Origin: Muricoccus roseus
GTDB taxonomy: Bacteria; Pseudomonadota; Alphaproteobacteria; Acetobacterales; Acetobacteraceae
DNA length: 64,000 bases
Reading direction: 5' to 3'
Assembly: GCF_900141905.1 (NCBI RefSeq)
Contig: NZ_FQZF01000024.1
Span: 16,382-80,381 of the forward strand
Of this stretch, positions 35,725-44,454 are shown piece by piece; position 1 is the first letter of the stretch; every line of letters begins with the position of its first letter. The notes beneath the pieces are model-generated. The model did no database searches. It was given only the letters and a program-made list of their open reading frames with translations, and was not told the origin of the DNA. The position numbers were made by a program, and so were the translations under genes.

Positions 35725-36875
35725 CCGGCGTAGGCCTCCAGAACGTGCCGTGCCAAGCTCATGCGAAGCACCTCTTCCGGTCCTTCGGTGACCATCATGC
35801 TGCGCTGGTCACGCCAGAACTTTTCGATCGGCAGTTCCTTCGTAAAGCCGATACCGCCATGGATCTGCAGGCAGCGATCAGCCGCCTGGAAAGAGAGGCG
35901 GTCGCCCAGCATCTTCACCGCGAAGGCATCATGCCGCACGTCTTCGCCCCGGTCGTAGCGCCAGGCAGCACGGTAGACGAGCAAGGTGAGCTGCTCGAGG
36001 TCCAGATGGGAGTCCACCATCATCCACTGGACAGCCTGCCGATCGGCGATCGGCTTGCCGAAGGTGATACGCTGCTTCGAGTAGTCAGTCGCAAGCTCCA
36101 GACAGCGGCGGATGACGCCCAATGCCCTCGCGCCATGGCGGATCCGCCCGGTGTTGATCCAATCCTGAGCCAATTTGAATCCGTCACCCTCACGGCCGAT
36201 CAGCTTGCTCGCATGCACCCGCACGTTGTCGAATGCGAGTTCGCAAGGCTCGTCATCCATCATCGTGGGCTGGGCGCGCACGATGCTGACGCCTGGCGTG
36301 TCCATATCCACAAGAAAGGCCGAAATGCCGCGCGGTCCCTTGCTCCGGTCCGTGGAGACCAGGAGCTGCACGAAATCTGAGTGCTGCGCGTTGGTGATGA
36401 AGCGCTTGTATCCGTTGATGACATAATTGTCGCCCTCCCGCACGGCGGTGGCGCGGATGCCTGCCGGATCACTCCCCGCATCCGGCTCCGTCAATGCAAA
36501 GCAGCAGTCCTTCTCACCGGCGATAACCGGAAGCAGGTAGTCCTTCTTCTGCTCCTCATTGAGCTGGAAGAGGATTGGGCTCGGCTCTGGGCCGAAGATC
36601 TGCGTTTTGCGGGACGGCAAAGCGATGGTGCGCCCCATCTCCTCCCACAGGAGAACGCGAGCCAACAGGCCGAGCCCTAGCCCGCCATACTCGACGGGCG
36701 TGGTGATCAGCCAATAGCCCATCTCCTTCATCCGTGCCTCGAGGCGGGCACGCACCTCGGGGCGCATCTCCGGGCCATCATAGGCCTCGCGCTCCGTCGG
36801 GATGATCTCCTTGTCGACGAAGCGCCGGATCTGCTCGCGCATCATCCGGAGATCCTCGGGAAGCTCAAAATCCAT
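35721..36875 (-). CDS. Acyl-CoA dehydrogenase
   Basis: 384 residues, full length. N-terminal helical domain (EDLRMMREQIRRFVDKEI), middle domain CCFALTEPDAGSDPAGIRA around FAD, and C-terminal domain with QIHGGIGFTKELPIEKFWRD and RSMMVTEGPEEVLRMSLAR. The last region contains the glutamate commonly used as catalytic base. Oxidises an acyl-CoA to the 2-enoyl-CoA with electrons passed to ETF. Fits between the CoA-transferase and the crotonase in one pathway. Confidence 0.93.
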   Translation of the reverse strand: MDFELPEDLRMMREQIRRFVDKEIIPTEREAYDGPEMRPEVRARLEARMKEMGYWLITTPVEYGGLGLGLLARVLLWEEMGRTIALPSRKTQIFGPEPSPILFQLNEEQKKDYLLPVIAGEKDCCFALTEPDAGSDPAGIRATAVREGDNYVINGYKRFITNAQHSDFVQLLVSTDRSKGPRGISAFLVDMDTPGVSIVRAQPTMMDDEPCELAFDNVRVHASKLIGREGDGFKLAQDWINTGRIRHGARALGVIRRCLELATDYSKQRITFGKPIADRQAVQWMMVDSHLDLEQLTLLVYRAAWRYDRGEDVRHDAFAVKMLGDRLSFQAADRCLQIHGGIGFTKELPIEKFWRDQRSMMVTEGPEEVLRMSLARHVLEAYAG

Positions 36876-36908
36876 TCTTCAGATCCGATTCCTGCGGCTT
36901 GCCGGCCC

Positions 36909-37733
36909 TTACTGGCCGTGCGTGAAACTGCCCTGGACGGGCTTGTAAGCCTTCTCATCCACGAACTGAGCGATGCCGTCGCGTTGCGCACGCCCGCCGG
37001 TGCGCTGCCGCAGCTCCTCCATCTTGGCGCCCAGATAGTCATAGGCCTGCTCGAAGCTCATGGACCGCACGCGCCGCACCGCGATCTTGGTAGCGCGATA
37101 CGCCTCCGGGTCCTTGGACATGAGTAGGCGCGCCAGCGCTGTGGTGCGGTCCCGCAGGGCGTCCGGCGGCACCGCCTCATTCACCAGACGCAGCCGCGCC
37201 GCCTCCTTTCCGTCAAAGGAGCGCCCTGTGAGACAGAGGTCGAGCGCGTCACGATAGCCCAGGGCCTCCGTCATCACGCGAGCGACCAGGCCACCGGGAA
37301 TGATACCCCAGTTGATCTCGGAGAGGCTGAAGGTTGCATCCTCCGCGGCGACCGCGAAGTCGCAGGCCATCAGCTGCATGAAGGCGCCGCCCACACAGAA
37401 TCCGTTCACCATGGCAATGGTCGGCTTGTCATAGTTGTAGAGCCGGTCCCAGCGCCAACGGTTAGCGGCCTCCGTCGCACGCTTGGTCTCGGCCGGTTTG
37501 CCGTCCAGCTCCCGGAAGAACTCCTTGAGATCCTGCCCAGCGGAGAAAGCCTGCCCCGCCCCGGTGATCACGACGCAGCGTACCTCCGGGTCGGTCTCCA
37601 GCTCCGCAAGCACAGCATCCATCTCGAAATGCAGCGTCGGACTCATCGCGTTGCGCTTCTCGGGCCGATTCAGGAAAGTCCAGGCGATGCCATCGGCCTT
37701 CTCCACCTTCACCGTCCGCATGGCATCTCTCAT
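36909..37733 (-). CDS. Crotonase-fold enoyl-CoA hydratase, hydroxycinnamoyl-CoA hydratase/lyase-like
   Basis: 274 residues, start with GAGGGGGAAAC upstream. Strong resemblance to p-hydroxycinnamoyl-CoA hydratase/lyase (FLNRPEKRNAMSPTL, AGQDLKEFFREL, KPTIAMVNGFC, ATFSLSEINWGI). The catalytic glutamate is kept (Glu139). By my recollection of the Pseudomonas enzyme, the two tyrosines that bind the substrate 4-hydroxyl (Tyr75, Tyr239) are Phe72 and Gly235 here, and the active-site serine (Ser123) is Met119. It may therefore hydrate a different enoyl-CoA, one without a phenolic ring. Second gene of the IclR-controlled cluster. Confidence 0.88.
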   Translation of the reverse strand: MRDAMRTVKVEKADGIAWTFLNRPEKRNAMSPTLHFEMDAVLAELETDPEVRCVVITGAGQAFSAGQDLKEFFRELDGKPAETKRATEAANRWRWDRLYNYDKPTIAMVNGFCVGGAFMQLMACDFAVAAEDATFSLSEINWGIIPGGLVARVMTEALGYRDALDLCLTGRSFDGKEAARLRLVNEAVPPDALRDRTTALARLLMSKDPEAYRATKIAVRRVRSMSFEQAYDYLGAKMEELRQRTGGRAQRDGIAQFVDEKAYKPVQGSFTHGQ

Positions 37734-37759
37734 GTTTCCCCCTCCGACAGCCCGTCAAA

Positions 37760-38824
37760 TCAGGCCTGAATTTTCGCGTCGCGCGCCACGCGGGTCCAAC
37801 GCTCCACCTCGCCACGCTGGAAGGGCACGAATTCCGCACGAGGTTTGAAGGCTGGTTCGAATCCCGCCGTCTGGAGCATCTGCTTCGCTTCTTCCGTACC
37901 AGCGATCCGTCGCAGCTCCGCCTCCACCAGCGCCATCAGTGCGGCGTCCATCCCAGGCGGGCCGTAAATGCCGATCCAGCTGGTGACCGAGAAGTCTGGC
38001 ACGCCTGCCTCCATGATGGTGGGTACGTCGGGCAGCTGTGGCGTACGGTATGGGCTGGTGACCGCGAGCGGGCGCAGGGAGCCGCCGACGATCGCCCCCT
38101 TCACCGTGGGCAGATTCTCAAAGGCAACCTGAACGTCGCCGCGCTGAAGCATGATCAACGAATTGCCGGCCTGGCCGAGCGGCACACCGACAATGTCCAG
38201 GTCGGTCTGAAGCTTGAACAGCTCCGCCGTCATCTGGTTGGAAGCTCCGTTGCTCGTGTAGACGTAGTTCAGTTCGCCACGCCTGGACTTCGAATACTCG
38301 ATGAACTCCCGTACGGACCTCGCGGGCACCTGCTGGCCAACGACCATGACATTCACAAACTCCGCCATAATGGCGAGTGCCGCAAAATCCGTGTTCACGT
38401 CATAGGGGTAGTTCGGAATGACTGCGGGCGGCAGGCCGTGGCTGCCCAGCCCTCCGACCAGCAGCGTGGCCCCGTCCGGCGCGGAGCGCTTCAGCGCCTC
38501 CATACCGATGGTGGCGTTCCCGCCTGGGCGATTATCAACGATGACCGTGGTGCCGTGCGCCGCGCGCATGCTGTCCGCAATCACACGCGCGACAACATCG
38601 GTCACACGTCCTGCGGGAAACGGCACAATGATGCGGATCGCCTGCGGCGGCCACGCAGCCGCGCGGGCGGCACGCGGGGCAGGCGCAGACATGATGCCTC
38701 CGGCAAACAAGAGGCTCTTCATGGCACCGCGACGGCCGAGTGTTGCCTGATTGGCCGATACGGTGGCGGCGGCACCCTCCGCGTTCCCGTCTTGACCGGA
38801 CGAGAGTTGTACGTCGCTGCACAT
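37760..38824 (-). CDS. Tripartite tricarboxylate transporter substrate-binding protein (Bug family)
   Basis: 354 residues. Tat-like N-terminus (LGRRGAMKSLLFAGGIM to RAARAA), then the Bug pattern IRIIVPFPAGRVTDVVARV, VIVDNRPGGNATIGMEAL and YVYTSNGASNQMTAELFK. The loop after IVPFPAG is VTD rather than the common GxxD. Periplasmic receptor for a carboxylic acid. No TctA/TctB membrane genes are nearby, as is usual for these orphan receptors. It leads a cluster of CoA-dependent catabolic genes and is divergent from an IclR regulator, so its ligand is likely the substrate of that pathway. Confidence 0.9.
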   Translation of the reverse strand: MCSDVQLSSGQDGNAEGAAATVSANQATLGRRGAMKSLLFAGGIMSAPAPRAARAAAWPPQAIRIIVPFPAGRVTDVVARVIADSMRAAHGTTVIVDNRPGGNATIGMEALKRSAPDGATLLVGGLGSHGLPPAVIPNYPYDVNTDFAALAIMAEFVNVMVVGQQVPARSVREFIEYSKSRRGELNYVYTSNGASNQMTAELFKLQTDLDIVGVPLGQAGNSLIMLQRGDVQVAFENLPTVKGAIVGGSLRPLAVTSPYRTPQLPDVPTIMEAGVPDFSVTSWIGIYGPPGMDAALMALVEAELRRIAGTEEAKQMLQTAGFEPAFKPRAEFVPFQRGEVERWTRVARDAKIQA

Positions 38825-39271
38825 GGGCGTTCTACTCCATTGACTGAGAGGAAATCAGTTTTGTGCGACCGGCGTTATAATCACCTTCCACTTTCTGGCT
38901 TAACTCTGCCGGATAGATATTCGGCCGAGCCTTATCCATCACGTCAGCGACGACCGCGATCTCCAGGTCAGCGACCGGATTTCGCATGCTCGTGCGACCC
39001 GGTGCCAACCTCGACGACTCCTCTGCGAGATCCCCGCCGTTAGATCGTGGGCTCGTGCCAAATCCTTGATGACGTCTGCCCTGCGCCGTCGGGTGCGGTG
39101 CGCCCGGGTCGGCTCAGCGCCGCATGTTGCAACTTGCGGACATCTTCCGGCGAACTCCTCAAGACCGAAAGCACAATCCGAGGTAACTTCCACAGTGTGG
39201 AACTTCATGTGTATTCTCGTTGCTCGCATGGCGCACGGCGAATAGGTTCGGGGCGAAAAGGGTTTTGTATC
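38825..39271. other. Divergent regulatory region between the Bug receptor and IclR genes
   Basis: About 447 bp with no coding frame of note. It contains the 15-bp palindrome at 39188-39202 and AT-richer stretches at both ends, near 38860-38930 and 39190-39270. Promoters for both flanking genes are expected here. Confidence 0.55.
39188..39202. promoter_or_regulatory. Candidate IclR operator
   Basis: TTCCACAGTGTGGAA is a perfect inverted repeat with 7-base arms and a one-base centre, 70 bp before the IclR-family start. IclR regulators typically bind palindromes with TTCCA/TGGAA half-sites. It could mediate autoregulation and control of the divergent cluster. Confidence 0.5.
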
Positions 39272-40093
39272 GTGGAAGAGGCCGCATCAGATCCCCACGA
39301 GCCGAGCCGCGATGGAGCGCGTGTCATTCGGCGCGCAGTGGCGCTCCTGAGGGAGGTTTCTGCTTCCCGGGGGCAAGGGGCAAAGCTGACGGCGCTTGCG
39401 GAGGCGGCGGGGCTTCCGCAGCCGACCGCTCATCGCCTGCTCTCGGTCATGCTGCGGGAAGGATTGCTCGAACGGGACGAGGCGACGCGCGCCTTCCGGC
39501 TCGGTCCCTTGCTTTACGAGTTCGGTCTTGCGGCAACGCCCCGCGTTGACATCCGTCGCTTCTGTGCACCTTCGCTCGACCGTCTGGCGGCCTCGATCGG
39601 GGACACGGCCTACCTGAATTGTCGTAGCGGCGCCGATGCACTCTGCCTGGACCGGCGGGAAGGTGGCGCCGATGTTCGTCCCATGCCAGTGGAAGTGGGC
39701 AACCGCCGCCCTCTCGGCATGGGGTCTGGGGCGCTCGCCGTTCTCGCCAGCCTTCCTTCGGAAGAGGTCGACGCCGTGCTGGCCCACAATGCAGGCCGGT
39801 ACCGCCGTTATGGGATGACGCCGGAGCGCGTGCGCGCGTCGGTGGAAGCAACCCGCGCCCGCGGCTTCGCAGTGACCTCCGGGCGCGTTGTCGCTCGCTT
39901 CCGCGGCGTCGCCGTGGCGATCGGGAACGGCGTCGGCGGCATTCCGGTCGCGCTATCCGTGATCGCAACGGAGGATCGTTTGGACGTCCGCCGCATTGAG
40001 AAGGTCGTCTTGCTCCTGCAACGCGAGGAACGGTCACTGCGCTCGATCTTGGGAGCGGAGCCCAGCATCAGCCAGAAAGGCTTCGCGACGTGA
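39272..40093 (+). CDS. IclR-family transcriptional regulator
   Basis: 273 residues from a GTG at 39272 with AAAAGGG upstream. N-terminal winged helix (RRAVALLREVSAS, LTALAEAAGLPQPTAHRLL) and a C-terminal effector domain with DTAYLNCRSGADALCLDRREG, RRPLGMGSGALAVLA and GRVVARFRGVAVAIGN. Divergent from the Bug receptor/CoA cluster, so it likely controls that pathway in response to its substrate. Confidence 0.9.
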   Translation: MEEAASDPHEPSRDGARVIRRAVALLREVSASRGQGAKLTALAEAAGLPQPTAHRLLSVMLREGLLERDEATRAFRLGPLLYEFGLAATPRVDIRRFCAPSLDRLAASIGDTAYLNCRSGADALCLDRREGGADVRPMPVEVGNRRPLGMGSGALAVLASLPSEEVDAVLAHNAGRYRRYGMTPERVRASVEATRARGFAVTSGRVVARFRGVAVAIGNGVGGIPVALSVIATEDRLDVRRIEKVVLLLQREERSLRSILGAEPSISQKGFAT

Positions 40094-40164
40094 CGCAGCC
40101 CGGCCGAGAGACCATGCCGGCCTCCGCTATGGTGGCACGCTCACCCTCAACGTCGGAAGCATGG

Positions 40165-40911
40165 TCAGAACAGGTCGCCGAAAGCGGAGCGGCCTTCGGC
40201 GACCCCGAATTGCAGGACGTGCTGCAAAGGGTTGGTCCCCGCCGCCGCGACATCCGCATAGGCCGCGAGGTAGGCGCTCGTGTCGAAATGGCTCGACGTG
40301 TCGCGCCCTTCCCGCCAGCCGAATGCGTTGTAGTGGGCCAGCGGATCGAACCCGGCAGCCGCCACATCCGGGCTGTTGGCAGGGTAGTAATTCATATCGA
40401 AGAAGGCGTCTGGATTGCGCCCCTCGCGCGAACCGAAGGCGTCGAAATGCGCGCGGGCGTCCAGGCCGGAAGCGCCGACATCGGGGTTGGCCAGCTTGTA
40501 GTACAACGGGTCAAACCCATCCTGCACCGTGGCGCTGTTGATGGCCGGAAAGGCCCGCCGCCCCTCCGCCGCGCCGCTCAGCAGGCAGTGCCGCAGCGGA
40601 TCCATCCCCGCGGCGGCGACATCAGGGTTGAAGCGTAGATACAGAGAGGTGTCGAATGCCGCCGATGGGTCGCGCCCCTCTCGCCAGCCGTCCGCATCAT
40701 AATGGTTCAACGGGTTGATCCCCGCCGCCCGAACATCGCCATAGGCGCCAAGGTATCCTCGCGTGGAGGAGAACGCGTTCGGGGTCCCGTCCTTCCAGCC
40801 ATGCGCGTCGTAATGCGCGCGCACATTCGCATCCGCGAGCGCCATGTCCCGATACGTCCCGTCGTGGAACAGGAAGTCGACCAGTGCATCCGACCGTACG
40901 GTGAGCGTCAC
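40165..40911 (-). CDS. Tandem-repeat protein (six ~38-residue repeats)
   Basis: 248 residues made almost wholly of imperfect repeats: FD..YL..NPDVAAAG.DPL.HY..FGWREGRDP. Recognisable copies start near residues 10, 46, 86, 130, 170 and 208. Such repeats appear in large secreted or calcium-binding proteins of alphaproteobacteria. Here the protein is short, has no signal peptide, and starts at a GTG in a frame that opens just downstream of a TGA. It may be the C-terminal remnant of a larger surface protein or a stand-alone repeat protein. Convergent with the IclR gene. Confidence 0.72.
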   Translation of the reverse strand: MTLTVRSDALVDFLFHDGTYRDMALADANVRAHYDAHGWKDGTPNAFSSTRGYLGAYGDVRAAGINPLNHYDADGWREGRDPSAAFDTSLYLRFNPDVAAAGMDPLRHCLLSGAAEGRRAFPAINSATVQDGFDPLYYKLANPDVGASGLDARAHFDAFGSREGRNPDAFFDMNYYPANSPDVAAAGFDPLAHYNAFGWREGRDTSSHFDTSAYLAAYADVAAAGTNPLQHVLQFGVAEGRSAFGDLF

Positions 40912-41740
40912 GTCGGCGAAGCTGATCCAGATGGTTGCCGTCGTGTTCCGCGGCGAGGCCGCGGCGGCGGAGCACTGGCGTCTGCTGGACAGCGCGCTCG
41001 CCCGCGACAGCGCCGCTGGTCACCGGGCATTGGCCGAGCATCTTGGTAGCTGTGTCCGGCACGTCATCGAGACGGGTGCCCTCGCGCGGTTCCGCGGCGA
41101 GACCCGGCGCGTCCCGACCGATGCGGGTCCGCGGGCGCGGGCTGCCCCGAAGAGTGCCGGAAGGTCCGGCAACCGCACGTCAGCTGGCGGTACCGCTCGG
41201 CCGCGAGCTCCAGCATCAGCCGGTTAATGACCGAGTGGGTTCGGAGAGGTCCGGAACTCCGAGTTCTCGCCCGCAAGCTCGGCCCCATGCGCCTGAACGG
41301 GGGCATGGTCGGCTATGACGAGATAGTCCTCCACGTTGTTGGGTCCGGCAAGGAAAGCACCGAAACGCGTCGGGGCGGCTGCCCTCCGAGGCGTTCTGGG
41401 CCGAGGCAAGGTTGGGGGTCGGTTCCAGCGGCAGCTCCTCTGCGTGCCGCTCGGGGTGCTCCACCTTCCACCCGTTCCAGCGGAGGGAGGCGCCATCGTC
41501 GTGGGGCCGCTCTGCCAGGGCGTGACGGTCGGCGGCCGGATCGTGCCAGCATGGCGCTATATGCGCTGCACACTCTGCATGGGGAACCTGTCGCACCGAG
41601 GATCTGCAACCTCGACAAGGGGCAGCCCGTCGGCCGCGAGGCGCTGGCGCATCTGCCGCTTCTGCCAGGAGGCAAAAGCGAGGCTCCGGCCGATCTTCTG
41701 CAGACGCCATCGGCGATGCGCCAGGACATCGAAGGAGCGC
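40912..41740. other. Decayed region with gene remnants
   Basis: About 830 bp without an intact gene. On the plus strand, 40960-41085 reads EHWRLLDSALARDSAAGHRA and AEHLGSCVRHVIETG, like the last helices of an FCD-type GntR regulator. On the minus strand, 41345-41220 reads NNVEDYLVIADHAPVQAHG and GENSEFRTSPNPLGH, then in another frame SVINRLMLELAAERYR. This is suggestive of the end of a SIS-domain sugar-isomerase-like protein. Both identifications are weak. The mixed frames indicate degeneration. Confidence 0.4.
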
Positions 41741-42712
41741 CTACTGCTGGAACAGCTTGCCCAGGAACAGCAACGCGCCTTCTGAGCCCGAGCGCCAGTA
41801 GTCCCAGTTATGGAGGCCCGGGCGGATCATGAAGCTGTGCGGCACGTTCTTGTCGCGGAGCTTCTGGTGCAGGATGGCGTTGCCGTCGAAGAAGCGGTCC
41901 TCCGCGCCGCAGTCCAGGTGGAAGCGGGTGGAACGAATGTTGGCCGGGGGCAGCCGATCCACCATGTCGAGCACGCTATAGTCGCGATACCGCTCATTGA
42001 GCCGGGCCTCGCCCTGCAGGCCCATCCCCCATGCCTTGCCGTAGCGCCGGTCGTAGCCAGGCTGGTCCATGGTGAGGATCTGCTCGTCGGTCCGGAAAGC
42101 GGCGCTCAACGCGGCCGCGCCGATGAAGGTGCCGGGATGGCGCATGGAATAGGCAAGGGCCCCGTAGCCGCCCATCGACAGGCCGCCGATGCCGCGCCCC
42201 TCCCGCCCGCTGATCACGCGGTAGGTACGCTCGATGAAGGGCATGAAGTCCTCGAAGAACATGTCCTCCCAGCGGAAGGCGCCGTCGGCGTCGTTCATGT
42301 AGTAGGTGTTGTTCCGGTTGGCCTCGTCTCGCTGTCCGTTCGGGCTCACGACGATCGCGGCCGGGATGCGACCCTCGCCGATCAGGCGGTCGAGCAGGAC
42401 GTTGAGCCGCCCGAAGCGGAACCAATCCGTGTCTGTTCCGGCCTCGCCGCCATGCAGCATGTAGATGATCGGATAGGCGCGTTTCGCGCTATCATAGTCC
42501 GGCGGGAGATAGACGCTATAACGGACCTCCTTGCCGAGCACACCGCTGGGTGCGAACCGCTGCTCCTCAATGCGTCCGGGCAGGGCAGCACGGCCCTCTC
42601 GCCCAGCAAGAAGCAGCGGCGCGCCAGAAGCGAGGGCAAGGAGGCTCCGGCGTGCGAGCGCATGCTCCGACACTCCGACCTGCCGTCTTGCCTCTTGGGC
42701 CTCGTGCATCAT
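41741..42712 (-). CDS. Exported esterase (esterase D/FrmB-like, PF00756 type)
   Basis: 323 residues. A Tat-type signal (HALARRSLLALASGAPLLLAG) directs export. Alpha/beta-hydrolase core with VYLPPDYDSAKR, IYMLHGGEAG, nucleophile serine in GGLSMGGYGALAYS, aspartate in DCGAEDRFFDG and histidine in PGLHNWDYW. Related to esterase D, feruloyl esterases and mycolyltransferases. Followed by a Bug receptor gene on the same strand upstream, so it may release an acid that the receptor captures (inference). Confidence 0.88.
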   Translation of the reverse strand: MMHEAQEARRQVGVSEHALARRSLLALASGAPLLLAGREGRAALPGRIEEQRFAPSGVLGKEVRYSVYLPPDYDSAKRAYPIIYMLHGGEAGTDTDWFRFGRLNVLLDRLIGEGRIPAAIVVSPNGQRDEANRNNTYYMNDADGAFRWEDMFFEDFMPFIERTYRVISGREGRGIGGLSMGGYGALAYSMRHPGTFIGAAALSAAFRTDEQILTMDQPGYDRRYGKAWGMGLQGEARLNERYRDYSVLDMVDRLPPANIRSTRFHLDCGAEDRFFDGNAILHQKLRDKNVPHSFMIRPGLHNWDYWRSGSEGALLFLGKLFQQ

Positions 42713-42800
42713 GGCTCCCTCTCCCTCGAACGCGCTGTGTCGCTGCTGCCTTTACGCCAGAATCAACCGGGGCTGATCAGGCCTGGATTCTTCGGCCCGC

Positions 42801-43772
42801 TCAGTCGGCGGTGATTCCGGCTTTCCGGATCACCTGGGTCCATTTCACGATCTCGGCCTGCAGATAGGTCGACATCTCCCGTGGCCCCGAAGAAAGGGGC
42901 TCCAGACCCAACTCGGTGAACCGGGCGCTGATCTGGGGAAGCGCCTCTCGCGTGGCGGCCTCCAGCCGGTCGATGATCGGGCGAGGCGTGGCGGCGGGTA
43001 CGAACAGCGCCGTCCAGACCCCCATCTCGAAGCCGGGCACCGTCTCAGCCACGACCGGGATGTTCGGCAACTCCGCAAGGCGTCGGGACGACGTCACGCC
43101 CAGGGGCACAAGACGCCCCTCCCGCGCATGCGGCAGGGCAGAGGGCAGGGTGTCGAACATGAGGTCGACCTGCCCTGCCAGGACAGCCGCCGCCGCGGGC
43201 GCGGTGCTGCGGAACGGGACGTGCAGAAGATCAACGCCGGCGAGCGACTTGAAAAGCTCGCCCGCAAGGTGGCTCGACGTGCCATTGCCGCCTGAGCCAT
43301 AGGTCAGGACGCCAGGTTCCGCCCGGGCGCGGGAGATAAGGCCAGCCACGTCCCGGATGCCTTTGGACGGATGTGCCACGAGAAGGTTGGGACTGGTCGC
43401 GACGCCCGAAACCGGGGCGAAGTCGGCCACGGGGTCGTAGGTGAGGGTTCGATACAGCCCGACATTCATGGCGTGGGTGCTGATCGTACCCATCAGGACC
43501 GTGTAGCCGTCGGGGGCACTCCGGGCGGCGGCCTCCGTCCCGATGATCCCGGCCGCACCGGCTCGGTTGTCGACAGTGACCGGCTGCCCCAGGCCGGCGG
43601 AGAGGCGCTCTGCCAGCAGCCGGGCGGCGATGTCGGTAAAGCCGCCCGGGGCGAAAGCCACGATCATGCGGATCGGGCGCGTCGGCCAGGATTGGGCACC
43701 GGCCGGATGTGGCAGGGCGCCGATCAATCCTGCCGCGGCTGTCGCGGTCAGAGCCTGACGCCTGGTCGGCAT
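42801..43772 (-). CDS. Tripartite tricarboxylate transporter substrate-binding protein (Bug family)
   Basis: 323 residues from the ATG at 43772, which has AAGGGGGAG upstream. Tat-like signal peptide MPTRRQALTATAAAGLIGAL to PAGAQ. Typical Bug segments: IRMIVAFAPGGFTDIAARLL, VDNRAGAAGIIGTEA, APDGYTVLMGT, YGSGGNGTSSHLAGELF. The first loop has the standard APGGFTD, unlike the other receptor in this window. Periplasmic receptor for a carboxylate or similar. It precedes the esterase gene by 88 bp on the same strand. Confidence 0.93.
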   Translation of the reverse strand: MPTRRQALTATAAAGLIGALPHPAGAQSWPTRPIRMIVAFAPGGFTDIAARLLAERLSAGLGQPVTVDNRAGAAGIIGTEAAARSAPDGYTVLMGTISTHAMNVGLYRTLTYDPVADFAPVSGVATSPNLLVAHPSKGIRDVAGLISRARAEPGVLTYGSGGNGTSSHLAGELFKSLAGVDLLHVPFRSTAPAAAAVLAGQVDLMFDTLPSALPHAREGRLVPLGVTSSRRLAELPNIPVVAETVPGFEMGVWTALFVPAATPRPIIDRLEAATREALPQISARFTELGLEPLSSGPREMSTYLQAEIVKWTQVIRKAGITAD

Positions 43773-43845
43773 GGCAGCATCTCCCCCTTGCGCCGTCTCC
43801 GCGACGTGGAGGGAAGGACGCCACCCCACCAACCCCTTCGTCAAG

Positions 43846-44131
43846 GTGTCCCGCCTCATCCTGGACCGCCCGAGGCGGAAGAGGGTGGTCATGCCCGAGG
43901 GACTAGCCTCGCCGGCAACACCCAGGTTAGCCGCTCAGGCGCGTGGCGAACCGCCCCTCGTGAAGGCTCTGGCTCGAGCGTTCCGGTATCGAAGGCTGCT
44001 GGACGGGACGGTACGCATCTATCACGAAGGTTGCCGAGGTTGAGCGTCTGGACCGAGGACACATGAGGTGCCTGCCACAGCTGATGCCGCAGGCACCAGT
44101 TGGAAGGGCGGCAATCTCAGCAGATCCATGA
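43846..44131 (+). pseudogene. Remnant of the small protein encoded next to serine recombinases
   Basis: Frame one reads RPRRKRVVMPEGLASPATPR and PLVKALARAFRYRRLLDG, then the frame shifts near 44010 and continues YASITKVAEVERLDRGHMRC. Joined, this matches the short 'RKRxVxPDG...LVKALARAFRW..L..G.YASI.EIA' protein commonly encoded beside recombinase-family (resolvase) genes in alphaproteobacterial mobile units. It has no proper start. Another remnant of that module, the recombinase itself, lies at 62.2 kb on the far side of the nar cluster. Confidence 0.6.
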
Positions 44132-44454
44132 CCCACTGTTGGTGCAATCACTTCCGGCCGGGTGAGAAGTATCAAGGTGCACGCCGCAAAATACAGGGAG
44201 AACACATGGAAAGGCGCGATCCCAACCCCACCAGAGACAAGTCATTCTGAGAGAAATTGGAGCAGCGGTACGAGCTGGGCGCAAACATTCTCTGGAGAGG
44301 CGACTCCCGGCGCGATGCCGTTTGCTGAGCCTGAACGGTGAACAAAAACCGATCCAGTTGCCGCTCCTCCTTGCCGCACCCGATTCTCCTTTCGCCCAGG
44401 CGCGGCTGCTTCCCAGCGCCCATCGAGGATGCACCGCCAGTGTCATCCGCCCGT
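44132..44454. other. Intergenic region between recombinase remnant and Rrf2 gene
   Basis: About 320 bp with no convincing frame, slightly lower in GC. Probably the left edge of the nitrate/NO island. No repeat or attachment site could be recognised by eye. Confidence 0.45.

Noticed and set aside
37850..37870. tRNA-like T-arm sequence (ggttcgaatcccgcc)
   Set aside because: No acceptor or anticodon stem around it; it is inside the Bug receptor coding sequence.
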